Notes under the pieces: generated by a model | Database searches by the model: none | Seen by the model: the letters and a program-made list of their open reading frames with translations, nothing else | Told to the model about the DNA's origin: nothing | Assembly: GCF_947179515.1 (NCBI RefSeq) | Contig: NC_067474.1 | Coordinates: forward strand, 98,765,253-98,829,252 | DNA: 64,000 bases | Reading direction: 5' to 3' | Source: Apodemus sylvaticus | Lineage: Eukaryota; Chordata; Mammalia; Rodentia; Muridae | Shown: positions 30,367 through 43,254 of the stretch, in pieces | How positions within the stretch are numbered: position 1 is the first letter of the stretch | Layout of the letters: each line of letters starts with the position of its first letter | Position numbers and translations under genes: made by a program

Positions 30367-32091
30367 TGCAAAGAAATAACAGTAGGAATTTGAGACCAGC
30401 CACTAGATAATTAAAATAAAATCAAGTCAACATATTAGTATGATCTGGATGCTAGTGACTCAGAGAAAATGAAGTTTATTATACATTTGGCATTTTACAA
30501 GGATTTTCAAGGATCATACATAGTAATAGGCTGATTAGAACATCTGGGTATTAACACATTTTCCTTTGAAATGGATATTCACACATCAGCCTATGTGGCC
30601 CCACTCATCTCTCCCACACTGGTGGTAAATGTTGTCTGTTGACACCCTTTACCCATTGAGCTCCATGTTCTACAACATGACCTCACTGCAATTGATTATT
30701 TTTCAAAGTTGCCTTTTCCTAATGTCGAATTTTGATGTAAGACTGTCTCTAATATAAGGCAGCTTACTATTATTTAAGTGAAATATGACCTGTTGCTTGA
30801 AGTTGGACTTAAACGAAAATTTAATCTTGAACAAAAATTTGAGAACAGTTAACTATTTCATCCAAAAGCCTGTTTTGGTTCATATGAAAGAAGGTGCAAA
30901 CAAGCCAACCAAATTATATATTTAAGATCTGTTTTTCAACCAAAGAATGCTAATCAGATTACAATGAGAAGAAATTTAGTAAAAGCTGATAAAAATTTTC
31001 AAATTTATTCGAGTTTCAAGGTAAGTCATTTTTCATTATTTGTAGCTTTGTGCTAAAGAGCAGTGACACTCTTATAGATGTAATAACTTCCTGACTCTGT
31101 TCCCTTGATATCACTTTTTACAAAATCACGTGAGACAGAAATGTGATTGGACTGATGTGTATTTGGCATGATGTCACATGCGGTTATGTTTGTTTCACTA
31201 GGAATGATCTAGTCTGAAAAGGAGGCACCAAGACCCTTGACTGAATACCTGGTAGATCCAGACCCTAGAGCATAGTTGGTCTTCTTATTTTGAGGATTTA
31301 GAGACTGAATTTGCAATTCAGTGCCAGAGCCTTCCTTGGCAAAAGAGGTCAATTAACTGACTTAAGCATTCTTTTTTCCCATGGTGTAATTCTTCCCATT
31401 TGATAGGTGCAAATTACTGAAGAACAGACTGGCATCATGGCATTCTTAAACCATACAAAAGCAGAGACTAACATCATTTGGACCTTAGACCTCGGCTTTT
31501 GCATCGGGAGTTCATTTTGTTAGGCAGATGGATAATGGTTTGTTGGTGCAAGGGTACCCATGTCTTAAAATAAGAATGCTTGTGAAAGGTCCTGACCCAA
31601 GGTTAAAAGACTAGAGAAAAACGGGTGTATTTTGAAATCAAATGTACTAACCAATTAGAAAAGTAAATCTTGGGACAAAATATAATTTGTCTACCAATCT
31701 GACCACATTTGGTCCTCGTTCATTCAAGTGCCTAGCATTAGGTTGGAGAACCCTAAACACATTCAAGATTGTTTTCCTATTCTAAGAGATGTAGAATCCA
31801 GAATGGAAAGATGTAGATAGTGGCAGTTTTAAGTAATAATATATGCCTCAAAGAATATTGCTGTAAATCTGACAAATAGGTTAATAATTAGTCAAAGGAT
31901 CATTAGTAAAATGATCATGCAATACTTTAGAAGAAAGCTAACTAGGGAGAGATGGATTTTGTTTGTGCAAAGAACTTGCCAGAGACAAGTTCAGATGCTT
32001 AACTGTATTGCATTTCACTATCATGGTGAGCATATTTGTTGTCGTTCATGAAACAAGGAGCTGCTTTCTGTAGAGTGTAGATGTTGCTATT
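30126..32091. other. Unassigned, with (CA)14
   Basis: Contains a (CA)14 microsatellite at 30337-30364. The remaining roughly 1.9 kb shows no recognised repeat or exon and looks single-copy. Confidence 0.45.
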
Positions 32092-32105
32092 AAAACTCTC
32101 CTCAC
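32092..32105. repeat. Target-site duplication (L1), left
   Basis: AAAACTCTCCTCAC pairs with AAAACCTCTCCTCAC at 32344-32358 (one-base indel). Confidence 0.75.
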
Positions 32106-32343
32106 TAGACAGCAGAGGATGGTCTTGTTGGACATCAAAGGGAGGAGAGGCCCTTGGTCCTGGAAAGGCTCCATGCTGCAGTGTGGGGGAAAGTTGGGAC
32201 AGGGAAACGGGAGAGGGTTGATTGGGAAACATGGAGAGGGGAGATGGGTTATGATGGGTAGGACCAGGAAAGGGGACAACATTTGAACTGTAAATGAAGA
32301 ATATATCTAATATAAAAAGTAAAAATAAATAAATAAATAAATG
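32106..32343 (+). mobile_element. Short 5'-truncated L1 3' end
   Basis: About 238 bp of sense L1 3' UTR: agacagcagaggatggtctt, ccttggtcctggaaaggctc, aacatttgaactgtaaatg, and an (AAAT)n tail. Frames at 31999-32358 (-) are artefacts. Confidence 0.85.
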
Positions 32344-32358
32344 AAAACCTCTCCTCAC
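32344..32358. repeat. Target-site duplication (L1), right
   Basis: Partner of 32092-32105. Confidence 0.75.
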
Positions 32359-32482
32359 ATAGCGGAGCCACTCTCTTCTTGCTTGCCACTCATTCTCTAT
32401 TGTGTGCCCAAGGACATGAGTCGTGACCTAATGATAATCTACATGTATCGGACATTATTAGCCTTTATGTCATAACAAATAC

Positions 32483-32867
32483 TGCACTGGCTAGTTCTAT
32501 GCCAACGTGATACAATCTAGAGTTTTGAGAAGAAATGATTTCAATTAAGAAAATATCCCTGCTAGACTGACCTTTGGGAATATTTGCAGTGGCATTTTCC
32601 TGACTGATAATATATGTTGGAGAGTTCAGCACACTGCGGGTGGCGCCACCCCGGGCTACCACCTGTAAGAAAGCATTCTGAACAAACCACAAGGAACAAG
32701 CCAATAAGCACAACTACTCCATGGCCTCTGCTTTAATTTCTGCTTCCAGGTTCTTGTCCTGACTCTGAATTGTAGACTACAAACTATAGATGAAATAAAC
32801 CTTTTCCTCCCCAAGTTGCTTTTGCCTATGGTGTTTGATCACAGCAGTAGAAACCTTAAGTAAGGCA
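32483..32867 (+). mobile_element. ORR1-type MaLR LTR
   Basis: Begins TGCACTGGCTAGTTCTATGC and ends in AAGTAAGGCA, with gcgggtggcgccaccc, ccatggcctctgctttaatt and a polyA-region agatgaaataaacctttt inside. It is a complete 385-bp solo LTR, more diverged than that at 3857. Confidence 0.85.
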
Positions 32868-33954
32868 GATGTTTTTTCTCAAATTCCAAGTATTTTCCTT
32901 GCTATTTCTACTAGTCTTCCTAAGAACCTGATATTTACCAAAAGGATGCATGTGTTCATTTATCTAATTTCAGTATCTCCAAGTTTATTTGTGAGGAAAC
33001 TGAGGGCTAACTAACTTAGAAAGCCTCCTAAGAATGGATAAATAATTAGTGTCAGATTAGCAATATGAAAACAAGTGGTTTCATATTTAAAACATATGAG
33101 ACATGCAAGCTGGTGCCTCATATGTCAGGGATACACTGTCATATCTTGATGTCACGTGTGCCAGTAAGTGACACGGGCTCAGTGGCTAATTATCTCAGAT
33201 GTGCTCAGCCATTATAATGATACATTACTGGAATGTTATCTGAACTTATGTGACTGCTAGAGGAACAATTAGGAAAGACTCACAGTCCGTAACAAGGAAC
33301 ACAGGGGAAATGACAGCATGTCTGCCCTATGTGGATATTCTCATGCTTTCAGTACCCCACCCCTGTTCCCTGTGAGCTGCTATGTAATATTTCAGTAGGA
33401 ATGGTTGTCTACTAATGATGTGTTATGAAACAGAAGCCTCTTTGACATAGTATAACCTATCTCCAATATGGTGGCCTGTAGAAGTGATGGACCTTCACAG
33501 AGTGATTCTGTTGTGACAGTCAGGTCCACTAGAATGGGATTAGTTCCTGACAAAAGAAAGGAGGCCAAAGAGAGTGTCATTGGCACCCAGGAGAGACTTG
33601 GCAAAAAAAGAGCTATTTATAACCTGGATAGCACCCATGGAGATGGCTCAAGATGTCCCCTAAAATGTGTCTTCTCCATTTATGTTGCATTTATACTTTT
33701 AAAGGATATAAATTAACTGTCACGTAAAGATTCATGGTTCAGTATTCAAAATGAAGATACCATTTAGGGATTCTAAGTGAAATAGGTGCCACACGAATTT
33801 AATTAGTGACATTATGCTTGTCATGTGCCACAAACTCTGACCCAAACCAAACTCCACAACAGGTTATTCATTGATATATGCTGTTCATGTCCTGTCTATA
33901 TCTATTCACTCAGCAGCATCCTAAATCTTGTTAGTATGTTTCCTATTTCAATGG
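32868..33954. other. No identified feature
   Basis: Nothing recognised. Frames near 33392-33716 lack domains. Confidence 0.4.
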
Positions 33955-34050
33955 CTAAGACTAGATAGAAGGCAGAGAATCTGCCTCATTCAGTCAGTAC
34001 CTCTTAGAATCTTTGGCTTAGTGCTGTCAGTATATAAATACGTTTTAGTA
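33955..34050 (+). mobile_element. L2/MIR 3' end remnant
   Basis: The phrases gactagatagaaggcagaga and tagtgctgtcagtatataaa follow the decayed L2 3' end ('actagactgtaagctcc ... gtgcctggcacatagt'). Confidence 0.4.
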
Positions 34051-35489
34051 AACAGACATATTTGTCATATGTAATTCTTGTGGATTTAATTACTGAATCC
34101 TGTTTTCTCATTGGATTATAGGGTTACATTTGGCATTTTTGTGTGAGGTGAAAGGTTAGATGAAGTCTGTTTTCAGAAAGTTATAACCAGAACTCAGAAA
34201 TAGAATGTCTGAAGTTGCTCAGTTTAAAATGGGAAAGCAATGGTGGCAGCTGCACCAGCGACTCTATGATGACTCTTAGGAGGTGGTCTAGTGTGGTATA
34301 AGCAGTCTAACTTCTCAGAAACTGATGGTAAACTATACACTACCATGCACATCTCTGCCTCCTTAGCTAAGTTATATAACCTCCCCGAATTCAGCATCCT
34401 CATCTTTAAGATGAGGTCACTCATACTTTGCAAGATATTGGTGGAATCAGTGGGAGTTTAAGACCAAACAGTGTATCTTCGACCAATGCCAGCTATTGTT
34501 TTCAGGAGCTTCTGCTCTTCACAGTCAGGTGCCAGCATTTTTTATTTTCCCCTACTTCTCTCCCTACCTTTCTCCTGCTACTCTGCATGGTCCAACCATT
34601 CCCTGCATCCACTGGCTTTCTGTGGCTTCCATCTACCATCTCTGCAGGTACCTGTGCCTTGCTATTCAGTATTCTATACCCCAAACACTGAAACTATTAA
34701 GTGTTTCATCAATTAAAACCAATGTCCTAATCCATTCCCATAGAATCCATTAATTCTATGTAGTACCAGATACCCAGAGATTTTTGTACTAGGAATGAAT
34801 CTTACTTGCTGAGTCCTCAGACAGCCACCAGGGACTTGCACCTGACTTGAGCAATAAGGGAATAAAGAAAAAGACCAAATAGTCACAAAGAGAGAAATGA
34901 TAGAATTAGTGGACTAGGTTCTTTACTGAGTAAATCAAAGTATTCCAGAAGTTCAAGCTATTTATTATATAGAGTTGGACTGAGAGGCAAGGGTATTGCT
35001 TTCAGCTGAACAGGGAGGTGGTGGGATCATTCCATACAGATAAACAAGGAGGCAGGAGTTATGGTGTACATTTGGATGAAGGAGGTAGGTTTGGCTAATC
35101 CAAGTCGGTGTAGTTTCTGTAGGAGAGCAGGCTTCAGGCCATAAATATGCAGAAGGTCAGGATGAGAAAGCTGTGTGGGTGATCTCTGCTCTCACTGTCA
35201 ACACTCACATTCAGTCTCCTGCAGAAGGCTCTGCATCCCTTTCAGCCTCAGGCCACGGCTCCCTTGACACAACTGTACCTTTGTCAACAGTGCAAATACA
35301 CTCAGGGCCTCGTGCTCGAGGCTTCATCTGCTGCTTCCTACATTTACTGGTTTATTTGCTGAGGGTCACATGTGTGTCAGGCATTTTATACTTCTTACGG
35401 CCTTCTCAGGAAAATATTGGCTCCACTTACAGAGCTGAGGAACAGTAGTACAAACTCAAACAATCTTTAAGTTTTGAGACTATAACTTA
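34051..35489. other. Unassigned, with a MIR remnant
   Basis: 34355-34440 resembles a sense MIR (agctaagttatataacctcc, catcctcatctttaagatg). The rest is unrecognised. Three overlapping plus frames at 34428-34753 come from C/T-rich sequence and show no domain. Confidence 0.4.
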
Positions 35490-36040
35490 AAACGGTTTTT
35501 TAAATCTTTCATTCTTTGTGAATTCAACACCATGCACTCAATTCCACTCCTCTCCATATCCCTTCATATCCACCCTTGCAACTCCCCCAGAAGAAAACAA
35601 ACAAGCAAACAGATGCATGAAACATCTCATCACGGACGTTAAGTGTGCCACAGTATACCCCTTTGCCCAAACAGCTTTTCTTGCAAATGTTCATTGCAAT
35701 GAATCCTTGGTCTAGTTTGAGGCCTCTGACTTCTGCTAAATTATCAATACTGGATTGTCACTGAGACTCCTTGGATATCCTGCTGTTGTCCTGTATCATG
35801 GAGTTCTTGTAATTTTGAATCTGCAGGATTGACCCCTTTATGGGCTCCAGCAGTTTGTGGATGGTGTACATGTTGGGGTAGACCAACTTAAAGCCTTGGA
35901 TCGGGCCTGGATGGTAGCTGAATTGGTCAGCCTGCAGCAGCTGGCAAAAGGCAAGACCAGCTCTTTTATACTTACACCCTCAGAGAAGGCTCCATATGAT
36001 ACCTTACCAATCTTTATTGTTAAGGTAAATCCATGTTGTA
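35490..36040 (-). mobile_element. Lx-type L1 3' UTR fragment
   Basis: Antisense landmarks: ccatgcactcaattcc, aatgttcattgcaatgaatc, ggcctctgacttctgctaaa, actgagactccttggatatc, and ggtagaccaacttaaagcct. It ends near a ttattgttaaggtaaatcca motif. Confidence 0.6.
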
Positions 36041-36103
36041 TGGAGAAACTACCCTAAGTGTAGCACTATACAAGCTAATTGCTGAGTATAAAATTTTAAT
36101 ACA

Positions 36104-36290
36104 TAGCCATGGGGTGTTATGACACACACCTTTGATCCTAATGCTCAGAGATCTTTGTGAATTTAAGACCAGCCTATTATACAAAGAGAGTTCCAGGATA
36201 TCCAGTGTTGATAGACAGAGAAACACTGTCTCAAAAAAGAAAGAAAAACAGAAAAGGAAAGGAAAGGAAAGAAGAAAAGAAAAGACAGTC
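36104..36290 (+). mobile_element. B1 SINE with GAAA tail
   Basis: Landmarks: acacacctttgatcctaatg, aagaccagcctattatac, gagttccaggatatccag, and aaacactgtctcaaaaaag, followed by an impure (GAAA)n tail to 36285. Confidence 0.8.
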
Positions 36291-36327
36291 ATATCCTACA
36301 TGTGAATGTATACACCAGCAAGTAGCC

Positions 36328-36400
36328 AACATTTCTTGAGTGCCAATAATCTGCCAGGCACTGTCCCATATGCTCAGTACAGGGATAGATAAGAGTAATA
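36328..36400 (-). mobile_element. MIR/L2 remnant
   Basis: The phrase tttcttgagtgccaataatc followed by tgccaggcactgtcccatat is the antisense of the shared MIR/L2 3' end. Confidence 0.5.
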
Positions 36401-37910
36401 TTTTTCAAAGAAGCTGTTTTTGCTAGAGAAGGAGGAGACATCAGATATGGGAGGGTATTTCCCATGCAATTTGTTATGACTACTCAAAGGAGGAGCGATA
36501 CATCTAACAATGTGACAAGATAACAAAGGTGTGAAGATCAAGGAATTGTGTAGAGATTATTCAAAATGACTTGGCTAGATAGAAAAGCATGTGTGTAGAA
36601 GTGCCAGAGATGAAGCTGAGGAAGTATATCGAGGGACACCAAGATGAAGGAAAGGTTATTATTATCATACTAAAGCATTTAGTCTTGAGTCTATAATCAG
36701 TGAAGTACCATGCAAATGTCTTTGCTTGGGCCTACATTTACAGATAATTTTGTAAATGTCATATAAGCAACCACATGATGTTATGGTTTCTAGGATACCA
36801 CAAGTCAAATTGTGCACCCTCCTGGATGTTCTGGAGAGCAAACCTTAGTATAACCTGATCTGAATGAACACCTGGAATTAGTCCTGGTGTTATAATGAGC
36901 TTTACATGGTGATAGAAAGTAAGTCCTCAAGGACTCATAAAGAAAATGAATGTGCTTTTGAGGACTTTATGCTCCCTTTATTGTGATGTTGAAGTTGAAC
37001 TATTAAAGCAGTTCTCAAAAGAAAACAAAGCCACGTTTTCCATAAGAGCCCAAATCCATCCCCTGCCATCTTTCCTTTCCATTAGAGTTCTATTTTAAGC
37101 CTCAGCTCTCCTGTATCTGATACTGAAGTTTTAAGGGCTGAGCATCAGTAGCTTTGGCACAGCTTGGAGTCATCCACAATCCAACGTTGGAACTAAAATG
37201 AAAATAGAATTACCAAAAGGGCAGATGCAGTATCTTATATCACTTTTATTATATTATATTTTAGCAGCTGAGACAGGAGGGGAGAATATTATAGAATCAG
37301 CTTGCTGCAGTCTCGCCTATAATTATATTTTTCCTTGATAAGGCATTGGCAGTGAGCCCACCAAAATATTGATGTGAAACTTGATCTTTCAGGGCTGTGG
37401 AATTTCTCCAGTCCTAGGATTGAGAGCGAGAGAGAGAGAGAGTGGGGTTTGGAAGTGCTTGGCAGCTGTAGTAAATTCAGGAGCTGGAGGCAAGGAACAA
37501 TCCTTCTAGCACAAGCCCAAAGTCAATATATTATATAACTACAAAAGGTAGCTCATCATACCTTCTTATTCTTGACTGGACCTTTCCCAGCCCGGGTATC
37601 TTAGGGAGCTGCAAACATACACTTTACATAATATTTGGAAAATGGGTGGAATTCCTAAAAAGTGTTCAGAGTTTTATATTTAGGGCTGAGCATGCTATAT
37701 AGAGAGAAGCTAATTACAATGTTCTCTAAAAGCAAGCAGCAATAAAAGTACAGGCGTGCGCCATGCTACCATGTATTTAGGGTTATACTGTCTTGGAATA
37801 TTTTGAAAAGCCTCAGCCTAATTCTCATCCCCAACCCAATTACCAAATACATACATGAATCAGAGTTTAATGAGCATTTAATTAATTAAGTTCATAAAAG
37901 TTCAAACCAA
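36401..37910. other. No identified feature
   Basis: About 1.5 kb, probably single-copy. A short (AG)n lies at about 37425-37442. No exon-like frame. Confidence 0.4.
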
Positions 37911-38110
37911 GGGCCAGCTAGTAAGATGGGTCAGCAGCTTAAGTCGTTTGTGGTCAAACGATCACCTGAGTTTGATCCCCAGGTCTCACATCGTGAAAGG
38001 AGAAGACCAACTCTAAAGTTGTCCTTTGATGTAAACATACAAACATAGCACATATACAAACATACTATACTACATACATATATGGAAATAAATGTAATAA
38101 AACAATTGAA
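37911..38110 (+). mobile_element. B2/B3 SINE
   Basis: Head gggccagctagtaagatggg, then gatcacctgagtttgatccc, then aaagttgtcctttgatgtaa, with a CATA-rich stretch and an aataaatgtaataaaac end. Confidence 0.8.
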
Positions 38111-38179
38111 AGTTGCAACCAAGACAATTATTTCTTTTCTTTTTATTTTTTCATTTTGCTCCTTTATTTTTATTTATTT

Positions 38180-39235
38180 TTCTTTTTTATTTTCTATATT
38201 CTTTGTTCACATTCCAAATTATTATCCCTTTCCTGGTCCCCCCCCCCACCCATAAGTCCCACAAGTCCTTTCCCTCTGCCCATTCTCCAATCAACCCCCT
38301 CCCACTTCTCTGTCCTGGTATTCCCCTACAATGATGCATCAAGCCTTTCCAGGACCAGGGCCTTCTCCTTCCTTCTTCTTGGGAATCATTTGATATGTGA
38401 ATTGTATCTTGGGTATTCAGAGCTTCTGGGCTAATTAATATCCACTTATCAGTGACTGCATTCCATGTATGTTCTTTTGTGATTGGGTTACTTCACTTAG
38501 GATGACATTTTCCAGTTCCAACCATTTGCCTAAGAATTTCATGAATTCATTATTTTTAATTGCTGAATAGTAGTCAATTGTGTTAATATACCACATTTTC
38601 TGTATCCATTCCTCCATTGAGGGACATCTGGGTTCTTTTCAGCTTCTGGCTATTATAAATAAGGGTGCTATGAACATAGTGGAGCATATGTCCTTATTGC
38701 ATGCTGGGGAATCTTCTGGGTATATACCCAGGAGTGGTATAGTAGGCTCTTCCAGAAGTGTCATGCCCAGGTTTCTGAGGAACCGCCAGACTGATTTCCA
38801 GAGCAGTTGTACCAACTTGCATTACCACCAGCAGTGGAGGAGTGTTCCTTTTTCTCCACATTCTCGCCAACACCTGCTGTCTCCTGAGTTTTTAATCTTA
38901 GCCATTCTGACTGGTGTGAGGTGAAATCTTAGGGTTGTTTTGATTTGCATTTCCCTAATGACTAATGATGCTGAACATTTCTTAAGGTGCTTCTCAGCCA
39001 TTCGAAGTTCTTCAGGTGAAAATTCTTTGTTTAGGTCTGTACCCCATTTTTAACAGGGTTATTTGTTTTTCTGGAGTCTAACTTCCTGATTTCTTTGTAT
39101 ATATTGGATATTTGTCCTCTGTCAGATGTAGGGTTGGTGAAGATCTTTTCCCAATTTGTTGATTGCTGTTTTGTCTGATTGACAGTGTCCTTTGCCTTAC
39201 AGAAACTTTGTAATTTTATGAGGTCCCATTTATTT
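38180..39235 (-). mobile_element. 5'-truncated L1 (Lx-like): 3' UTR and ORF2 C-terminus
   Basis: A long poly-T/TTTA lead passes into an antisense L1 3' end (acattccaaattattatccc, gctaattaatatccacttat) and ORF2. Minus frame 38435-38617 gives MEEWIQKMWYINTIDYYSAI and HGMQSLISGY. L1 homology continues to an acagaaactttgtaatttta motif and stops at about 39235. An obvious TSD was not found. Confidence 0.88.
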
Positions 39236-39471
39236 TCATAGATTAAACTATAGGCATCACATTTCCTGGGACACTGAAGAGCCTGAGGTCAGCATCTCTA
39301 TCTCCAACTTCTGGCATAGTAAAAAAGTAAGCAAGCTATGAAACCAGATACACCTGAGTTTAAAATCCTGACTCATGACTCTATATGATCTCGGTGAACA
39401 TGTTAGTACCAACATCATACAAATGTCTAAGGAACCAAAGAGAATTAAGAATATACAGTGCTGTGGTGGTT
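39236..39471. other. No identified feature
   Basis: Short flank between the L1 and an LTR. Confidence 0.4.
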
Positions 39472-39951
39472 GGTTTTAATGTCAAATTGCCCCAAACTAG
39501 TATCATCGGAGGCTGAACCAACACCTGAAGAGCAGTCCTGATTGTCTTAGTTGATGTAGAAAGACTCTCCTTCATAGAGATGGGAGCAGCACCACCTGGT
39601 AGCAGCTCACACATTAGAAAGGGGTGGAGGATGTAGCAGATGAAGGTGAGTCATACTTTCTTTGGTTGGCCTTTCTTCTTGTAGCTGAGTTAAATTACAC
39701 TGTTGCTGCTGCTGATTTCTTCACTGATATTAAGACTAGCAGAGTATTTCCAGGCTTCTGTCATTGATTGAGCATCCAGAGCCTCACCATTGAAGCCTCA
39801 AGGTTATATGGCCAGACAAGGAATGCTGCGACACCCAGCCTTCTGGACTGTTCAGCTATATGACTCTTGACCTCTTCTGTGTGTGACTATATCACTGCTC
39901 TGGCTTACTTACTCTGTAGGTTTGTTACCCTAGAGAACCCTAACTAATACA
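39472..39951 (+). mobile_element. MaLR-type LTR, subfamily uncertain
   Basis: Starts TGTGGTGGTTGGTTTTAATG and ends accctaactaataca, with typical MaLR phrases ctggcttacttactctgtag and ctagagaaccctaac. Length is about 480 bp. The 77-codon minus frame at 39381-39614 is an artefact. Confidence 0.65.
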
Positions 39952-40273
39952 TGCACCTAACTATGGGGCAACTAACAAGAAGCCAGGAATAAAAGTTTTA
40001 CCTAGGTTTTTCTTTCTCTCTCCAACCTCACCCTATAGGTAATTCTGCATGAGCTGCCAGAATGCCAGGGAAATGTTATCAAAACTTGGTTATCAAGTGA
40101 ACAAATAAGTTACCAAGGTTTGAAAGTGGGTGTGGTTATTTGCCATGTATTAATAGCATCTATTAATACTAAGTCTTTTTGCAAAAAAATAATTTTAAAT
40201 TATTTTCCAAATATGATGAATGCTTGAATAGTAAGATAGACAATATTCAAAGACAGGGACAGACTACTCTTAC
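39952..40273. other. No identified feature
   Basis: AT-rich spacer. Confidence 0.4.
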
Positions 40274-40520
40274 CCTGGAGCTGGGGAGATGGTAAGTAAG
40301 TGAGTAAGAGTGCTTGGTATACAAGCATGGGAACCTGAATTCAGATCCCAAATTTGTGTAAGAGAAAAAAATTAGCAGGTGTGGTCATATGCACCTGTAT
40401 TCCCAGTGCAGAAGAGTGAAGAACAGTTTATCCAGGATGCTACCAGATTAGGCAAAACTCAGCAAGGCCAAGTTTGGTAAGAGATGCTCTCTAAAAAGAC
40501 TAAGGTAGGTAGATACCTGG
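40274..40520 (+). mobile_element. B4 SINE
   Basis: ID-like head (ctggagctggggagatggta, cctgaattcagatcccaa) joined to a B1-like part (gcaggtgtggtcatatgcac, ctgtattcccagtgcagaag, aagagatgctctctaaaaag). This fused arrangement defines B4. Confidence 0.75.
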
Positions 40521-41570
40521 TGTCTTCCTCTTGCCTGTGAATTCATGAGCTTAGCCATAAATACCACCTGCATGTGTCTAAACACACACATCCTTCGCTC
40601 CCACAACAACAATAATAATTAAATGATAAAATTTTCCAATTGGTTCCTGTAACTGTTCAAGCATGTGGGGTCTCTTCAAAGGCCATCGCCATCAGATTAA
40701 TGATCCATGTGAGTCAAGAAGGAAATCTCATTCAGCAGGACTCAGTGGCCTTTGTTGGTTCAAACTTCTAGAGTCTGACACCAGAACTGTTTGCTTTGGA
40801 CGTATTTAAGTACAGTATGACTTTGGCAAAAAGCTTTCTGATGATATTTATCACAGTAAAGCTTAAGATGTGACTAAGCATGTAAAGAAAAGATCAACAC
40901 TCTTTTGCAACATACATGCAACATCTTCCGCAATGATGCATTCTATAAGTGAAGGGCCAAGGGGAGAATATGGTGTGGTCTAGGTCATTATAGAAGTCGC
41001 CAAGCTATAAAGAATACATGACATCTGCCTAGGGATGGATTCTATTGACTTAAAAACATTGCTGAAGATAAAGGTCCGGGAGGAATGGTCTGCGATAAAC
41101 TTAATGGTCTTGATGAATTCAGGTGTGGCCTGGGCCTGTAGAGATTACACAAATCACCAGCCTATAAACTACATCCTATCTCAGATTTCCAGGCAGAAAA
41201 CAGGTACACCTCTCTTTCGTTGAAGAGACAGTTTTGCATCTTTAACATCTCTGGAATCCCTGGCATTTATCTGTGAGCACAAGGATCTTGTGCCCTCTAC
41301 ATTAAAGATTTGAATGGGGAAATGTTTCAAGAAATACTATTTTCCATTGTAAAGAAAAAAGGAAACCATCCTTCTCTTGAGGATGTATTACTGACCAATG
41401 AACTTCTAAATTAAAAAGGCATTGATAATTTTAGTAAGATGGGAGGTATTTTCCATTTATACTGTGGAAACCCAACAGAACATTTGCATCTAACTAAGGC
41501 AGCAAAAAAAATGTAAATGTCTAACATGAATTAGAAGCCACATCTAAAAACCAATTGGCTTTAAAACTGC
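40521..41570. other. No identified feature
   Basis: About 1 kb. The 62-codon frame at 41035-41223 shows no recognised domain and no clear splice context. Confidence 0.4.
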
Positions 41571-41756
41571 TCGGGCTTAGAGAGATTGCTCAGCAGTTGA
41601 GCACATGGTCCTCTTTCTGAGGACCTGAGTTTGTGCTTCCTGGTACCTAGGTCAGATGACTTAAAACCTTCTATAGCTCTAGCTTCAGGGGATCTGACAT
41701 CTCTTCTGGATTCCAAAGGCAGTACATTAACGTGTGTCTGGTGGTTGTGTGCAACA
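41571..41756 (+). mobile_element. B2/B3 SINE
   Basis: Head cttagagagattgctcagca, gttgagcacatggtcctc, tgaggacctgagtttgtg, then ggggatctgacatctcttct. A CA-rich tail follows directly. Confidence 0.8.
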
Positions 41757-41790
41757 TCACACACACACATGCACATGTGCACACACACAC

Positions 41791-41821
<31 letters not shown>
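41757..41821 (+). repeat. Interrupted (CA)n tail of B2/B3
   Basis: CA repeats with ATGCACATGTG and ATACATA interruptions. Frames at 41561-42071 on both strands cross it and are not genes. Confidence 0.95.
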
Positions 41822-43254
41822 CTTAAAATCAAAACTTAATCTAACAAGTATCAAAGAAATCATTGGTAGAGACTCCACAGTCATAGAAATGAAACTGACT
41901 TTTTTCACACTTGACCCAATAGAAACACACACCCCCAAGTATAGAAGACTTTTCTTAGTTTTCAAAATCCTCTCTAAAAGAAGAACAATAATGACAATAA
42001 TGATCACAATTAATAATAGTAATACCTACTCCTTAGATTGTAGGCTATTCATGATTCCTAACTCAAAATAAATGCTTTATTAATCATTGTACCGTGCTTT
42101 TTAGAGAATAATGACAAGAAAAAAGACTGCACATGTTAAGTATAAGAACAATTTAAAAATTAAATTTTCTCTGGTTGCTTGAAAAAATTGATGTGAAACT
42201 AAGTCATGTGTATGTTCTAAGAGACTTTGAAAATTCTTGGAGGGATTTTCATATTTTAATATTTTCTTAGTAATTTTTAGATTTTTCACTAGCACCAAAA
42301 GATGTAAAACTTGATATTTGCTTAACTGAAGTTGGAAGGTTATAGAAACAGTTCCAGAAAGACAAAAGAAAATGGTAGCCCCTTAGTTTTCTGTAAGGAG
42401 CATTTACTTCACAGTCTCTTTGGGAGAGACTAATGAACTTAGCATTGACCAGAGGACTAAAAGAGGAGGAAATGAGTTCCAGCCAAGACTGGAACTTAAT
42501 AATTTATCTAACCTTTATACCAAAATGTAATGTCATAGGGTTTAAATAAGTTCTAGCTAAATGCCTAGTAGGCGATGTCCAACAAAGCTGGACCCAAGAA
42601 ATTGGACTTTTAGTTGCATTCAGGGAAGAGCTGTATTTTTTCTCTAAGACAGGCTATAAAAGGATAGTGACTTATGGGGATCATCAAGATCTTTAAATAC
42701 ATTGTTTTGCAAAGGAAGTCACAAGTTCTATTTAGCTTAAGCATAGCTATCCTCTACTCAAGGAAGGGTTAGCAGTCTTGGTGGATGAGTAGGTCTAAGC
42801 CAAAATGAAGTAGAAAATGGCCTAAACCTCTGAAGTTACTCATTACATGTATAGATATTTCAGTTTTCATTACATACTTAGTATTTTGATTTTTTTAAAA
42901 GAAAAAGTCTAATTTGCTATAGAACCTTGAGAAAAAAATACAAGATTTTCAAGATAACCATCTTGAGGCTATATATGCAAAAGCAAAAGCATGTGGTTTA
43001 TATAAAATTCTGTAGACAATACACAGACTTTACTCTGCAGAATTTTTAATTTATAATGTAGCCCAAGATATATTTTTATAGATGGATAAAGTGATTTAAC
43101 CACACATATGAGTTGATACAAACATTAGACTAGATTTTAGATGTCTATCTTGTGTCTTTATGTAAATAAATATCACATTGTATTTGTAGAGATGTTCCTC
43201 TCATTGGGAACATGTGGGAGCAGAAATATTATCTGATATCTTAATATCATTGTA
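41822..43254. other. No identified feature
   Basis: About 1.4 kb of AT-rich DNA. 42025-42090 (ttagattgtaggctattcat) may be a decayed L2 3' end. Confidence 0.4.

Noticed and set aside
39590..39601. Second CTCF-like match (accacctggtag)
   Set aside because: Two mismatches at constrained positions and located in a MaLR LTR, so weaker than the 57.9-kb site.
41035..41223. 62-codon frame with plausible amino-acid mix
   Set aside because: No homologue recognised, no splice signals at its edges and length within chance.
41561..42071. 148- and 146-codon opposed frames
   Set aside because: Both cross the B2/B3 SINE and its (CA)n tail, which keeps frames open artificially.
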